From Brevinema_A sp051647245 (GTDB taxonomy: Bacteria; Spirochaetota; Brevinematia; Brevinematales; Brevinemataceae): a DNA stretch of 64,000 nucleotides. Positions within the stretch are counted from its first letter, which is position 1, and each line of letters begins with the position of its first letter. The stretch lies in contig JBOFDS010000012.1 in NCBI GenBank assembly GCA_051647245.1, positions 1 through 64,000 of the forward strand, written 5' to 3'. Of the stretch, positions 24,637 through 33,873 are shown piece after piece. Position numbers and translations under genes: made by a program. The notes under the pieces are model-generated. The model was not told where the DNA came from, made no database searches, and was given only the letters and a program-made list of their open reading frames with translations.

Positions 24637-26778
24637 CTACTTTACAGAACTAAAAAATTGAACAATCTTCGTAAGGTTAAGGTCTTTAGCGATCGCTTCG
24701 GCTGTTTTGAGTTTGGAGTTACGGAGTTTGGTATCGGCACCTTTCTCGACAAGGAACTTGACTACATCCACATTTTTCCCTTCTTGTACAGCATAGAAGA
24801 GTGCCGTTTCTTTATTAGAATCGACCAAATTGAGATCAGCACCTTTTGCTACGAGCAGCTTTACTGTTTGAAGATCGCCTTTTGCAGCAGCCATCATGAG
24901 AGCGCTTTGTTTTTTATTTGAGGTTTGAGCATTGATATCTGTAATTTTTTCAAGAATCTTTGCAATGCTATTAGATTGCTCTTCAATAGCAAACATCAAA
25001 ATATTATAATTATTTGTATCAGAAAGATTTACATCAGCACCATTATCAATAAGAAAGCTCAAAATTTCAGCATGATTGATCGCACTAAAAAGAACTGTTT
25101 TGCCATCACGATGACGTACGTTAAGGTCAACATTCAGATCTTTGAGAAGCTTGACTTTTTCAAGGGATGCCCTACGAACTGCATAAGAAAGAGGTGTTTC
25201 GTCGTCGCTATCCTTCATGTTCAAGTCAGCATCATAAGTTGCCAAGAAACGAACGATCTCAATATTGTCATTGAGATAAGCATTCATTAATGCTGTTCTA
25301 CCAAGAGAATCTTGAATATTGAGATTTGCTTTTTGCTCAACTAAAAACTTCGCAATATCGATATAACCTAAGCTTGCAGCTTGACTAAGAGTAGTACGTC
25401 CTTCGGAATTGGTGCTATTGATATCGATCTTAGTCAAGAGAGACTTCATCACTTCAAGATCAGCATCGAGTACAGCTTGCTCCCAAAGCGTGTTACCAGC
25501 AATGTTCGTGATATTAAGATTGACACGATAGCCTATCATAGAATTGAGGATATCTTTGTGTTTTTTATTATAGGCAATAAATAGGGCAGAATCACCACTA
25601 TTATTAACAATATCAAGAGACGCTCCACTGACCATAAGATGTTTAACAATGTCAAGATGATCACGATAATACGCTGCCATCAAGGCACTATTACCATCTT
25701 CATCTTTGGAATCTAAGAATATCCCCTTTTTCACCAAACTCTTCACAATATCAAACATACCATTTTCAGCAGCAGAAATCAAATAAGTCTGATCATAACC
25801 ATTTTTATAATCGAGGGAAGCACCCTTGGAGATCATATGCTCTGCTAATTCTGTGTTTTTAAGATCCAAGACTTTTGATAATGGTGGAACGGAATCCATA
25901 TTGAGGTTGGCACCATTGTCCACTAAGATTTTAGCAATTTCAAAATTTGTGAGGGAGAGCGCATAAGATAGTGGGGTTAGGTCGTTATCATCTTTCATGT
26001 TGACGTTGGCACCCTTCTTGACAAGCATAGATACGATATTAGCATTGGTATTACTGATAGCAATAGAAAGTAAAGGCCTTCTATCTTTTGCAAGGTAATT
26101 AGGATTAGCACTTTTATTCAAAAGCATTTCTACAATATCATTAGCATTTTTTCTCACCGCAAGAGATAAAACTGTCGAAGTAGTATATTCATCGTAGTTA
26201 AACTCAATATTAGGATTGGCACCTTTATCGAGGAGTTGTTTTACGATATTGGTGTTCGTGATTGTTACAGCAAGATAAAGTGCAGTGAGATTTCTGGAAT
26301 CAGCAATATTAGGACGAGCTCCATTTTCAAGGAGAAGCTCCACACCACGTTCATTTGTCGAAAATGTAGCATACATTAACGCCGTGTATCCGTCAAGATC
26401 TTGAGCGTTGATGATGTTTGTTGTGTTGGCAATGTACCATCCAAGCACATCCATATATTCATTTTCTGAAGCTACCATCAAATCTGTTACATTGTTCGTA
26501 TTTTTCGCACCAGTAGGCACTCCACGTTCTTTTAGGTAATTCAAGACATTTGTATTACGGGATTTGGCAGCACTCATAAGGAGATTATTAGCATTTTTAT
26601 CAACAAGATCAAGAGTATTATTACTAATAGCTTCAATAAATTTTAATCCACCCACGCTACCTGATTTTGCGAAGAAAAACATCAAAGGTCGCGCACTCGC
26701 TATCAGAATACCAAAAACCAAGATCAAACTAGCTACTGATATCCCAGCAATTTTAAGAATTTTTTGATTTTTCACCAT
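24637..26778 (-). CDS. membrane-anchored ankyrin-repeat protein
   Basis: The 713-residue protein has one N-terminal membrane helix (about 8-30, IAGISVASLILVFGILIASA). About 18-20 ankyrin repeats then fill the rest, with recurring units such as GRTALMNAY, DDETPLSYAV and GANLNM. Such repeats bind partner proteins; the anchor would place them in the periplasm or, if cleaved, outside. The start is uncertain: GTG 26796 opens the frame, ATG 26778 lies only 2 nt after GGAGG, and GTG 26775 lies 5 nt after it. I give ATG 26778. The gene is monocistronic. Confidence 0.85.
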   Translation of the reverse strand: MVKNQKILKIAGISVASLILVFGILIASARPLMFFFAKSGSVGGLKFIEAISNNTLDLVDKNANNLLMSAAKSRNTNVLNYLKERGVPTGAKNTNNVTDLMVASENEYMDVLGWYIANTTNIINAQDLDGYTALMYATFSTNERGVELLLENGARPNIADSRNLTALYLAVTITNTNIVKQLLDKGANPNIEFNYDEYTTSTVLSLAVRKNANDIVEMLLNKSANPNYLAKDRRPLLSIAISNTNANIVSMLVKKGANVNMKDDNDLTPLSYALSLTNFEIAKILVDNGANLNMDSVPPLSKVLDLKNTELAEHMISKGASLDYKNGYDQTYLISAAENGMFDIVKSLVKKGIFLDSKDEDGNSALMAAYYRDHLDIVKHLMVSGASLDIVNNSGDSALFIAYNKKHKDILNSMIGYRVNLNITNIAGNTLWEQAVLDADLEVMKSLLTKIDINSTNSEGRTTLSQAASLGYIDIAKFLVEQKANLNIQDSLGRTALMNAYLNDNIEIVRFLATYDADLNMKDSDDETPLSYAVRRASLEKVKLLKDLNVDLNVRHRDGKTVLFSAINHAEILSFLIDNGADVNLSDTNNYNILMFAIEEQSNSIAKILEKITDINAQTSNKKQSALMMAAAKGDLQTVKLLVAKGADLNLVDSNKETALFYAVQEGKNVDVVKFLVEKGADTKLRNSKLKTAEAIAKDLNLTKIVQFFSSVK

Positions 26779-26828
26779 ATCCTCCAAATGGAACACCTAA
26801 AAAGGTTATTAAATTATTTATAGATATT

Positions 26829-26857
26829 ATTTTAATATGGATCTCGGACTTTGTCAA
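26829..26857 (-). promoter_or_regulatory. promoter of the ankyrin gene
   Basis: TTGACA (26857-26852), a 17-nt spacer and TAAAAT (26834-26829) lie about 50 nt before the start. It is arranged back to back with the GT-C promoter. Confidence 0.7.
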
Positions 26858-26883
26858 TAGTCAATAAAGTATAAAGAGAGAGC

Positions 26884-26911
26884 TTGACATAAATGCTAAA
26901 ATAGGTATAAA
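26884..26911 (+). promoter_or_regulatory. promoter of the GT-C-like gene
   Basis: TTGACA (26884-26889), a 16-nt spacer and TATAAA (26906-26911) lie 30 nt before the ATG at 26942. Confidence 0.7.
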
Positions 26912-26941
26912 ATATATGAATATTAATTCAAAGAGGTTCTC

Positions 26942-28573
26942 ATGGAATTTACACAAAACAAGTTTCTTTCATTCTTCCACACTCTCAAAGAAAAAGCCAT
27001 CTCACACCCTTATATTACAATGTTTTTAACTAGTTTTTGGTTCTATTCGGTTTTTATGTTTTTAGAGTATAATCTAAACTGGGTTGGAGATCTTTATATC
27101 TATATTGAAATCGCTCAAAACCTATTCAGCGGTGGGGTTCTTTACCAAACTGCGATTGACACAAAAAATTCAGGCTTCTTTTTCTTTTTTTATTATTTGA
27201 TCTACTATCCTTATGCTCTCTTCTTTGAAACCACTCAATTCCTCTTCCAATGGATCGCCTTCTTTATGACTATTTGGTATTTTGGGATTTCTCTCTTAAT
27301 TTACCATATTTTATTACCAATTTATGGCGCAAGAAAGAGCCTATTCTCTGTGCTTGTCAGCCTCCTCTTCATGAATTATATTCAGCACATTATGTTCCTC
27401 AATCAACCTCAAATCGCGTTATTTTTTCATTTATTATTGATCTTTATCGTGATGAGAAGCTACCATCGTCAAAGTTATGTTGATTATTTTCTCTATGGAG
27501 TCTTGCTGGCGGTTTGTTTTAGCATTTCTTCTCCTTATGCTTATTTGGTATTAATTGTACCAATTCTTGCCTTAAAAGATTTCTTGCAAACAAAGAATTT
27601 TCCAAAGCTTGCAACACGAGGAATTGTTGCCTTTTTAGGATTCGTGCTTGTGCTTGTACCTTTCTTCATTTATTTCTACAAAAATAACGCTCTCGGTGAT
27701 TGGTGGTACTGGAATCTTACCTTCCCAACATCAGAGTATTCCACACGCCCATCAACTTTTGGAGCACCAAGGGATCTTTCTTCGTTAGATAAATTAGGTT
27801 TGGGATTCGCAAGTATTTTCTGGAAATCGCTTGTCATCGGATATAGAAACATCCCTTCAGAGATCTCTCATATCATCTTATATATGACAACATTTGCTTG
27901 GATTGTGGTATTATGGCAAAAAATCAAGAATAAAGTTTCATTTTTCAAAGAAGAAGAACGCATCCTCTTCATCGTCTCAGCACTTTGTTTTATTTCTCGC
28001 TTAGGATTGATCCGTTGGTACCCTTCTTATAATATTTACATTGTTCCAATTATCGCCTTACACTTTCCTATGGTGATGAACGTCTTATCAAAATACACAC
28101 CTCGCCTTAGCTCAGTGTATCGCTATATTTTGGTGTTTGGGATGATCTTTTCGGTGATCTACATGCCTTTCCGTTTTATCGGCTCTTACAAAACCAAATT
28201 ATCCGATGAAATCATCACTTTGACAGATCTCAATCCAAATAAAAGACCTACATTTATTCTTGCTCAATGGGCTGGATATAGTTATTCCACAAGATGGGAT
28301 CACAAATACTACAATTTTTATGCTTACTTGAGTGACGTCTTCCAAGAAAAAGTCTATGAACACAAACCTGAAGTATTGGCAATTCCTGATATCACATTCA
28401 AACGTCAATTAAATGACGATAAAGAATTTATGAGCTTTTTATCCCAAAACTATGGTCGTTTATTTGATCTAACAGATAAAATTCCTTACTCTGGTGATAT
28501 CTTGCTCAGCTCAAAAAACATTTTCATCAGAAAAGACATGATCGATACTTGGCGTTTTAGCAAAGAAGATTAA
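26942..28573 (+). CDS. multi-pass GT-C-type glycosyltransferase, predicted
   Basis: The 543-residue protein has roughly ten to twelve hydrophobic segments. The first extracytoplasmic loop contains GDLYIYIEIAQNLFSGGVLY followed by a TKN stretch. This resembles the acidic loop of ArnT/dolichyl-mannosyltransferase-like GT-C enzymes, which use polyprenyl-phosphate sugars. A C-terminal soluble region of about 110 residues follows. It has an AGAGG site 6 nt before the ATG. The nearby GtrB-like gene and the broken membrane gene suggest an envelope-glycan modification locus. Acceptor and sugar are unknown. Confidence 0.6.
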   Translation: MEFTQNKFLSFFHTLKEKAISHPYITMFLTSFWFYSVFMFLEYNLNWVGDLYIYIEIAQNLFSGGVLYQTAIDTKNSGFFFFFYYLIYYPYALFFETTQFLFQWIAFFMTIWYFGISLLIYHILLPIYGARKSLFSVLVSLLFMNYIQHIMFLNQPQIALFFHLLLIFIVMRSYHRQSYVDYFLYGVLLAVCFSISSPYAYLVLIVPILALKDFLQTKNFPKLATRGIVAFLGFVLVLVPFFIYFYKNNALGDWWYWNLTFPTSEYSTRPSTFGAPRDLSSLDKLGLGFASIFWKSLVIGYRNIPSEISHIILYMTTFAWIVVLWQKIKNKVSFFKEEERILFIVSALCFISRLGLIRWYPSYNIYIVPIIALHFPMVMNVLSKYTPRLSSVYRYILVFGMIFSVIYMPFRFIGSYKTKLSDEIITLTDLNPNKRPTFILAQWAGYSYSTRWDHKYYNFYAYLSDVFQEKVYEHKPEVLAIPDITFKRQLNDDKEFMSFLSQNYGRLFDLTDKIPYSGDILLSSKNIFIRKDMIDTWRFSKED

Positions 28574-28587
28574 TTTATATAAATCAG

Positions 28588-28618
28588 AAAAACCCCTTCT
28601 ATATGAAGGGGTTTATTT
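28588..28618. terminator. bidirectional terminator
   Basis: The arms AAACCCCTTC and GAAGGGGTTT with a 5-nt loop and A/T tails lie between the converging GT-C-like and GT2 genes. Confidence 0.85.
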
Positions 28619-28630
28619 TGTCTGAGAAAT

Positions 28631-29617
28631 TTATTTTAAGAGTTGATTTCTCTTAGAATGGAAACGAGCAATATGGTCTGGCAATTCTTTTCCAGAGAGA
28701 TTGTTTGTTTCTTGAGCGATGAAGATAGGTCTATGCAATACTTGAGTATGGATACGAATAATATATTCTCCCAAAAGCCCAATACAAAACAGCATTAACC
28801 CCGAGAAGAAAGAAATAATAATAATCAAAGAACTCCAACCCGCTGTCGCATATCCAAGGAAATAAGAAACAAGAGCATAACAAAGCACGGCAAAAGCAAT
28901 AAACATAGACGCTACACCACAAAACTGCACGAAGTGAATAGGAAAATGACTAAAAGAGAACAAACCATCTTTTGCAAGATTAAGCATCTCTTTCATACCA
29001 AATTTGGTCTCGCCCGCAGCACGTTCAGGTCTTTCAAATGGCAAAGCACATTGCTTAAAACCAAGCCAATTGACCAAGGCTCTATTAAAACGTTGGTGCT
29101 CACCAATCTGAACCACCGCATCCACAACAGCCCTATCCATCAAACGAAATTCACCTACATCTTTTGGAATATCTGTGTAGGAAAAAAGATTCAAGAGACG
29201 ATAAAATAAAAAGGCACTGAAACGTTTGAAGATATTTTCTCCAGCACGTGTCATACGCACAGCGTAAACGACATGATTGCCTTCTCTCCACTTCTCAAGC
29301 ATTGCAGGGATAAGGTAAGGAGGGTCTTGCAAGTCCGCATCAATCAATACAACCGTATCACCAGAACTGTAACACATACCAGCATAAAACGCAATCTGTT
29401 GTCCAGAATTACGAGCGAGAGAGACGTATTTGATTTTTGGGAAGCGAGCAGAGTAGTCTTTTAGAATATCCAAGGTTTTATCTTTGGAACCATCATTGAC
29501 ACAAATAACTTCGTAATCTTCGATTTTTGCATCAGCAAGATCTTTCATTAAGGTATTTAAGGAAATTTCAAGTACTTCTTGTTCATTATAACAAGGAATA
29601 ACCACGGAAAGTAACAT
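28631..29617 (-). CDS. GT2 glycosyltransferase, DPM1/GtrB/ArnC-like
   Basis: The 328-residue protein has a GT-A domain (SVVIPCYNEQEVL at the start, LIDADLQDPP near 90-100). A C-terminal pair of membrane helices (about 230-300) ends in GEYIIRIHTQVLHRP. This architecture is typical of enzymes that load glucose or another sugar onto undecaprenyl phosphate at the cytoplasmic face, supplying GT-C or Gtr-type transferases. I chose ATG 29617, with GGAG 7 nt upstream, over the ATG six bases earlier. The membrane gene upstream on the same strand may use its product. Confidence 0.88.
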   Translation of the reverse strand: MLLSVVIPCYNEQEVLEISLNTLMKDLADAKIEDYEVICVNDGSKDKTLDILKDYSARFPKIKYVSLARNSGQQIAFYAGMCYSSGDTVVLIDADLQDPPYLIPAMLEKWREGNHVVYAVRMTRAGENIFKRFSAFLFYRLLNLFSYTDIPKDVGEFRLMDRAVVDAVVQIGEHQRFNRALVNWLGFKQCALPFERPERAAGETKFGMKEMLNLAKDGLFSFSHFPIHFVQFCGVASMFIAFAVLCYALVSYFLGYATAGWSSLIIIISFFSGLMLFCIGLLGEYIIRIHTQVLHRPIFIAQETNNLSGKELPDHIARFHSKRNQLLK

Positions 29618-29667
29618 AAACATTCTCCATTTTTGGATTCAATTATTTACAAAATCTCAAATAATAA

Positions 29668-29910
29668 TTATTTATTTGAGATTAATATAATTTTTATATC
29701 AGTTTTTAATAATGACATTTTTTTCAAAGCTTGTGGGGTATTTAATGGCAGAAAGTTAGCAATTTTAAGATCCTTTAACTGCTGATGAGTCATTTCGACT
29801 TCAGTAATACCCTGAGATTCCAAGTCTTGGAAATATTCTACCATTTTATAGTCAATACGATCTCTGGTTTCTAGTGTTTTCATTTGAAGGATTAAAGTAG
29901 AAAGAATCAC
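29668..29910 (-). pseudogene. 3' portion of the frameshifted membrane gene
   Basis: This frame encodes ILSTLILQMKTLETRD and a soluble C-terminal tail ending at 29668. It continues the last membrane helix of the ORF at 29852-31063 if one T is removed from a T-run (A6 on the plus strand, 29912-29917). It has no ribosome binding site of its own; the nominal start is a GTG inside the helix. It is therefore best read as the lost C-terminus of that gene, not as a separate gene. Confidence 0.65.
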
Positions 29911-31063
29911 TAAAAAATAAAAATAACGTAGGTGTGATGATCTGAATAAAACTATTCTTTTGATACCATGAAATCCAAAGACGTAAAAGAGCTAAGAATA
30001 AAAGCCAAAACGCATGTGGTGCATAAGTCTTAACAATCAAAGAAATCAATAAAGTTCCTATACCCGCTGCAAACAATGAAAAAAGATAGAATTCTTCATT
30101 AGAAATTTTTGAATCAATCTTATGTGCGAGTTTTTTGAAAATTTTTAGCCCAAAATAAATTAAAAAGAACAAAGCAAACAACGCAATGATAATGTAATAA
30201 AGCTTCCAATAAGAAATTCTTTGCAATAAAACATGTGGATCTAAAGATAGGTATTGTTTTGCAACTTCATCACGAGCACCTAAAAAAGTATTCCGAAATA
30301 AAGCAAACAGACATAAAAATAGATAAGATAAAGCACCAAAAAGAAGTAGTTTGTCTTTGGAATAATCCAAAGCTCCTGCTTCAAAGCGATGTGGGAATAA
30401 AATTCTTAATCCAAGAAAAACTAAAAACCACCCAAAAGCTTGCCCTATCAAGAAATAACTAGTGTCTTGGATCTGCGTCCCCATATAGGCGAGAGCAAGA
30501 AACACACCTAAAGACATAGCAAAGTGATCTTGGATAAAATCAGGTAAACTATTGTGCTTATAATAATAAATCACAGGAATAAAGCAGGACATAGCAAAAA
30601 CAAGTCCACCTGTGTTAAAGGTAACTGCCGTATAATCCTTAAAAGTCATATCAAGCAAAATAACACTAAGCAATGCTAGAACTAGGTACAAAAAAGACGT
30701 GTGAGGTTTTTTGATAGAAGATGACACAAAAGGCATCGATACAAACCAAAACAAAACCATTATCAAAGTAGCACCTATCGCATGGGAAATACGTATCCCT
30801 AGCAAAGGATCATTTAAAATAACCCCTAAAGATGCTCCTAAAGTCTGCGGTAAGGAAGTGTGTATAAATTCACTGATGTTACGACCTGGATGCCATGCTT
30901 TTTCAAGAGTATAAGGCACAAAAGTTTGAAAATCAACAGAATATATCCAATCATCCCAAAAAACAGGATAAGATAAATGAAAAATAAATGTATAGACAAT
31001 AAAAACAGCAATAGAAATAGAGGTAATTTTTTCAGTATTTTGAAAAAACGTTCTTTTTTGCAT
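29852..31063 (-). CDS. multi-pass membrane protein, Gtr/GT-C-like, frameshifted at its 3' end
   Basis: The polytopic protein has roughly ten membrane segments. An acidic FWDDWIYSV motif follows the first helix, and HPGRNISEF comes next, reminiscent of GtrII-like/DUF6056-like predicted glycosyltransferases. I set the start at ATG 31063 (GAGGG 7 nt upstream), not the TTG two codons earlier. The last 18 or so residues (SDSFYFNPSNENTRNQ) are hydrophilic and implausible, because the frame slips in a T6 run near 29912. The intact product would end at 29668. It may be phase-variable, degenerate or a sequencing error. Confidence 0.65.
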   Translation of the reverse strand: MQKRTFFQNTEKITSISIAVFIVYTFIFHLSYPVFWDDWIYSVDFQTFVPYTLEKAWHPGRNISEFIHTSLPQTLGASLGVILNDPLLGIRISHAIGATLIMVLFWFVSMPFVSSSIKKPHTSFLYLVLALLSVILLDMTFKDYTAVTFNTGGLVFAMSCFIPVIYYYKHNSLPDFIQDHFAMSLGVFLALAYMGTQIQDTSYFLIGQAFGWFLVFLGLRILFPHRFEAGALDYSKDKLLLFGALSYLFLCLFALFRNTFLGARDEVAKQYLSLDPHVLLQRISYWKLYYIIIALFALFFLIYFGLKIFKKLAHKIDSKISNEEFYLFSLFAAGIGTLLISLIVKTYAPHAFWLLFLALLRLWISWYQKNSFIQIITPTLFLFFSDSFYFNPSNENTRNQRSY

Positions 31064-31100
31064 AATCAAACCCTCTTCAAAGAACCGTGATATATTTTTT

Positions 31101-31129
31101 ATTATAAGGTATCACTATATCTTTGTCAA
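31101..31129 (-). promoter_or_regulatory. promoter of the frameshifted membrane gene
   Basis: TTGACA (31129-31124), a 17-nt spacer and TATAAT (31106-31101) form a consensus promoter 38 nt before the start. Confidence 0.8.
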
Positions 31130-31182
31130 GTATATATCAGAAAAAGCAGTACATAAAGTAGCCTCTATTACCAAACAAATTA

Positions 31183-31211
31183 TTGACAATTCTATTGAAA
31201 TATTCTATCAT
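31183..31211 (+). promoter_or_regulatory. promoter of the barrel-metzincin operon
   Basis: TTGACA (31183-31188), a 17-nt spacer and TATCAT (31206-31211) lie 39 nt before the ATG at 31250. Confidence 0.65.
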
Positions 31212-31249
31212 TAAACAGTTTTTAATATAAAAAATGCCGATAAAGTGAT

Positions 31250-31903
31250 ATGAAACAAAAAATACCATTTCTTTTTCTAGTAATAGTCTTATTTACTCAA
31301 AATTCCTTTGCTCAAGCTTCTGTCAAAAATCCTCATCGTATCTCATTACTAACAAGTTTTCTTGTGCAAAATAGCCCCTTTGTAGAATTTGCAACATACC
31401 ACGACAATCTCTGGTACGCAACTCACTACAATGTATGGAAAGCTGGTAATGCAGGGCTTGGATTTGGGATAGGATTTGCCTACGATTATTCTGTGAATAA
31501 ATTTTTCATGCTCCGCCTGCAAGCTCAAATCGAAAGCACAGGTTGGGTGATGGGAACAACAGATTTTGGGTTTGGGATTAGGGCACCAATCAATAAAAAA
31601 GTAAACGTATCTCTTGAAGGGTATTTGTCCATTTCTCAAACAGGTGGCACCCTCTCTCAAATTGGATACATCGATCAAGACTTCCCTTTGGAAGAAAAAC
31701 TTTATTTTCTACTATTTGGCTTTAAGACACGTCTTGCTTTTGAATTTGCAGTAGGAAAGAACCACTTCATCTCTCCTTATATCTCCTATGCAAGCTACCC
31801 TTGGCGTGTCGGCACACTCAAAGATATCTACCTCAATGGTTCAAAGGAATGGTCTATGGTGGATTCTTTGAATATAGGTTTGGAATTTGGATTGAAATTT
31901 TAG
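31250..31903 (+). CDS. putative outer-membrane beta-barrel protein
   Basis: The 217-residue protein has a clear signal peptide (MKQKIPFLFLVIVLF, cleavage near NSFAQA). An alternating aromatic/polar pattern follows, full of Gly-Phe and Tyr (GLGFGIGFAYDYS), and it ends LEFGLKF with a C-terminal Phe. I read it as a small outer-membrane barrel with no family I can name. It is followed after 9 nt by the metzincin-like lipoprotein gene, so the two probably form an operon. A role in surface display or export of its partner is only a guess. Confidence 0.65.
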   Translation: MKQKIPFLFLVIVLFTQNSFAQASVKNPHRISLLTSFLVQNSPFVEFATYHDNLWYATHYNVWKAGNAGLGFGIGFAYDYSVNKFFMLRLQAQIESTGWVMGTTDFGFGIRAPINKKVNVSLEGYLSISQTGGTLSQIGYIDQDFPLEEKLYFLLFGFKTRLAFEFAVGKNHFISPYISYASYPWRVGTLKDIYLNGSKEWSMVDSLNIGLEFGLKF

Positions 31904-31912
31904 GGAGGATAT

Positions 31913-32896
31913 ATGAAAAAATTAACAATTTTATTTTTTATATTAACGGCATCTTGTACGGTTACTCCTGATTCTATCCGCGATCTCCTCGTAAACCAAC
32001 AATCAACAAGATTAACCATAGAACAAAAAACTATGCTTTATCCGATGTTTGGGATAGGATTTTATGGTTTTGGCGCATCAGACACAGATCCTATATACGA
32101 CGGTCCAAACGGTATGACAGAAGAACACAAAAGACGAGCACGTACCTTTAATGTAGTTGAAAAAAGATACATGCTGAGAAATTTGGATTTGATTAGATTT
32201 GTGGTGAATACACCAGAATTTGCCGATGCTCTCAGAACAAACAAAATGCGACTAGTCCGTGCAGGATCTGGCCCCTTAGGTAGTAATAAATCCGGAGATT
32301 ATGCAGATGGTGATCGTGTACTTAATATTCTCAGGCATTTCTCTTACCAGTTACGTATTTGTAAAAGACCTCTAGCTAATGCCGAGGCTGCCGCACCCGT
32401 GGGAAAATATCGCTATAACCACGATCCAAAATCTTTCCCTACAAACGGTATTTCATCTATCTTTTTTCCAAGTCATCGCTACTTAGATCAAGATAGTTAT
32501 GTCCAAGATAACTATTACCGCGCAGGAACAGTACTCCATGAAATCATGCATAATCTTGGTTTTACGCATGGAGGGGGCATTAGTACAGACGTTGTTTATG
32601 GAACAGCTGGTTCTTTCAAACTCTTAGCCAAAGATCCTGTGTTTATGGAAAAATACAAACACGAACTCGCACGATTTAGGCCTTATTATGAAGAGCGATT
32701 CTCTTTTCTCTTACAAAAAGACACCTACCTCAAAGATCCCCCTCCGCCAGGTTTTAACAGATCTGTCCATGTTCATAGTGAATCTGAGGATCCTTTCAAC
32801 GACCCCAATGCCACTATCTGTCTCTTAAACGAAGATGGCACCTATACTGTAATGACAGTCCGAGAATACCAATTAAAACACAAACATAAGCATTAA
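31913..32896 (+). CDS. metzincin-like zinc metalloprotease lipoprotein
   Basis: The 327-residue lipoprotein (lipobox LTASC, Cys15) carries HEIMHNLGFTH at 209-219, an exact HExxHxxGxxH zinc site with catalytic Glu210. The upstream region (30-200) has no recognised domain, and the C-terminus is Lys/His-rich. It should be anchored at a membrane and face the periplasm or surface. The site is typical of metzincins; a Met-turn downstream is not obvious, so the exact family is open. GGAGG precedes the ATG and the gene is second in a two-gene operon. Confidence 0.8.
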   Translation: MKKLTILFFILTASCTVTPDSIRDLLVNQQSTRLTIEQKTMLYPMFGIGFYGFGASDTDPIYDGPNGMTEEHKRRARTFNVVEKRYMLRNLDLIRFVVNTPEFADALRTNKMRLVRAGSGPLGSNKSGDYADGDRVLNILRHFSYQLRICKRPLANAEAAAPVGKYRYNHDPKSFPTNGISSIFFPSHRYLDQDSYVQDNYYRAGTVLHEIMHNLGFTHGGGISTDVVYGTAGSFKLLAKDPVFMEKYKHELARFRPYYEERFSFLLQKDTYLKDPPPPGFNRSVHVHSESEDPFNDPNATICLLNEDGTYTVMTVREYQLKHKHKH

Positions 32897-32897
32897 C

Positions 32898-32930
32898 AAA
32901 ACCCCCTTCGAATTCAAAGGGGGTTTTTAG
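32898..32930 (+). terminator. terminator of the barrel-metzincin operon
   Basis: The arms AACCCCCTT and AAGGGGGTT and a T5 run immediately follow the stop codon. Confidence 0.85.
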
Positions 32931-32972
32931 ATTTTTATAAGAAAATAAATTAGAAAAATTGGGAAATAGGTC

Positions 32973-33001
32973 TTGTTTATTTGTATAAAATATAATATAA
33001 T
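32973..33001 (+). promoter_or_regulatory. promoter of the transketolase pair
   Basis: TTGTTT (32973-32978), a 17-nt spacer and TATAAT (32996-33001) form the promoter. A second TATAAT overlaps at 32991-32996. Confidence 0.6.
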
Positions 33002-33033
33002 GTTTTATACACCATTTTCAAAGAGGGTCACTG

Positions 33034-33873
33034 ATGAAGACACCAGAACTTGTATTAAATATGCGATATTATATTATCGACGCGATCAGTCATTTGGGAT
33101 TTGGGCACTTGGGCGGAAGTCTTTCCGCTGTAGAGATGCTTTCAGTCCTTTATAATGAAGAAATGAACGTCGATCCCAAAAATCCAAAATGGGATAAAAG
33201 AGATTATTTCGTCCTATCCAAAGGGCATGCAGGCCCTGCTTTATACACAATTCTTGCGCTAAAAGGCTATTTTCCTTTATCAGTCTTACATACTTTGAAT
33301 GGTCCAAATACCACCCTACCTTCTCACGTTGATCAAAAATTAACTCCTGGTGTTGACGCGACAAGTGGATCTTTGGGGCAAGGTCTTTCTATTGCGGTGG
33401 GTATTGCTCACGGTCTTAGAATACAAAATAAATCACAACGCGTTTATACCATCGTTGGCGATGGAGAAATCCAAGAAGGTCAATGTTGGGAGGCAATCAA
33501 AAACGCTGCTCATTTCAAACTCTCAAATTTAGTGATGTTTATCGATAAAAATAATTTGCAATTAGATGGCGCAACAGCAGATATCTGTCAAGATGAAAAT
33601 CTCGCTGATGCCCTCAGAGCTCTCTCTTGGAATGTTTACGAAATCGATGGCCATAACCTTGATGAAATTAGAGAAGTGCTTGCCAATGCAAAAGCTTGTG
33701 GGGACAAACCTACCGCCGTTGTTGCCAATACCATCAAAGGAAAAGGTGTTCCTGAATTTGAAACAGAAGACTCTCCTCACCACGTGAAGCTCGACGACAC
33801 AACAAGACCTTACCTTGTAAACGCTCTTGAAAACTTAAAACAGTATATCAAAGGAGATTCTCATGAGCTATAA
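33034..33873 (+). CDS. transketolase, N-terminal subunit
   Basis: The 279-residue protein corresponds to the thiamine-diphosphate pyrophosphate-binding half of transketolase. It has SKGHAGPALY at 62-71, GSLGQGLS at 112-119, and GDGEIQEGQ at 142-150 followed by the metal-site Asn (DKNN at 171-174). It works with the C-terminal subunit as a split transketolase, as in many anaerobes, moving two-carbon units in the non-oxidative pentose phosphate pathway. GAGGG lies 6 nt before the ATG. Its end overlaps the next gene by 11 nt. Confidence 0.93.
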   Translation: MKTPELVLNMRYYIIDAISHLGFGHLGGSLSAVEMLSVLYNEEMNVDPKNPKWDKRDYFVLSKGHAGPALYTILALKGYFPLSVLHTLNGPNTTLPSHVDQKLTPGVDATSGSLGQGLSIAVGIAHGLRIQNKSQRVYTIVGDGEIQEGQCWEAIKNAAHFKLSNLVMFIDKNNLQLDGATADICQDENLADALRALSWNVYEIDGHNLDEIREVLANAKACGDKPTAVVANTIKGKGVPEFETEDSPHHVKLDDTTRPYLVNALENLKQYIKGDSHEL

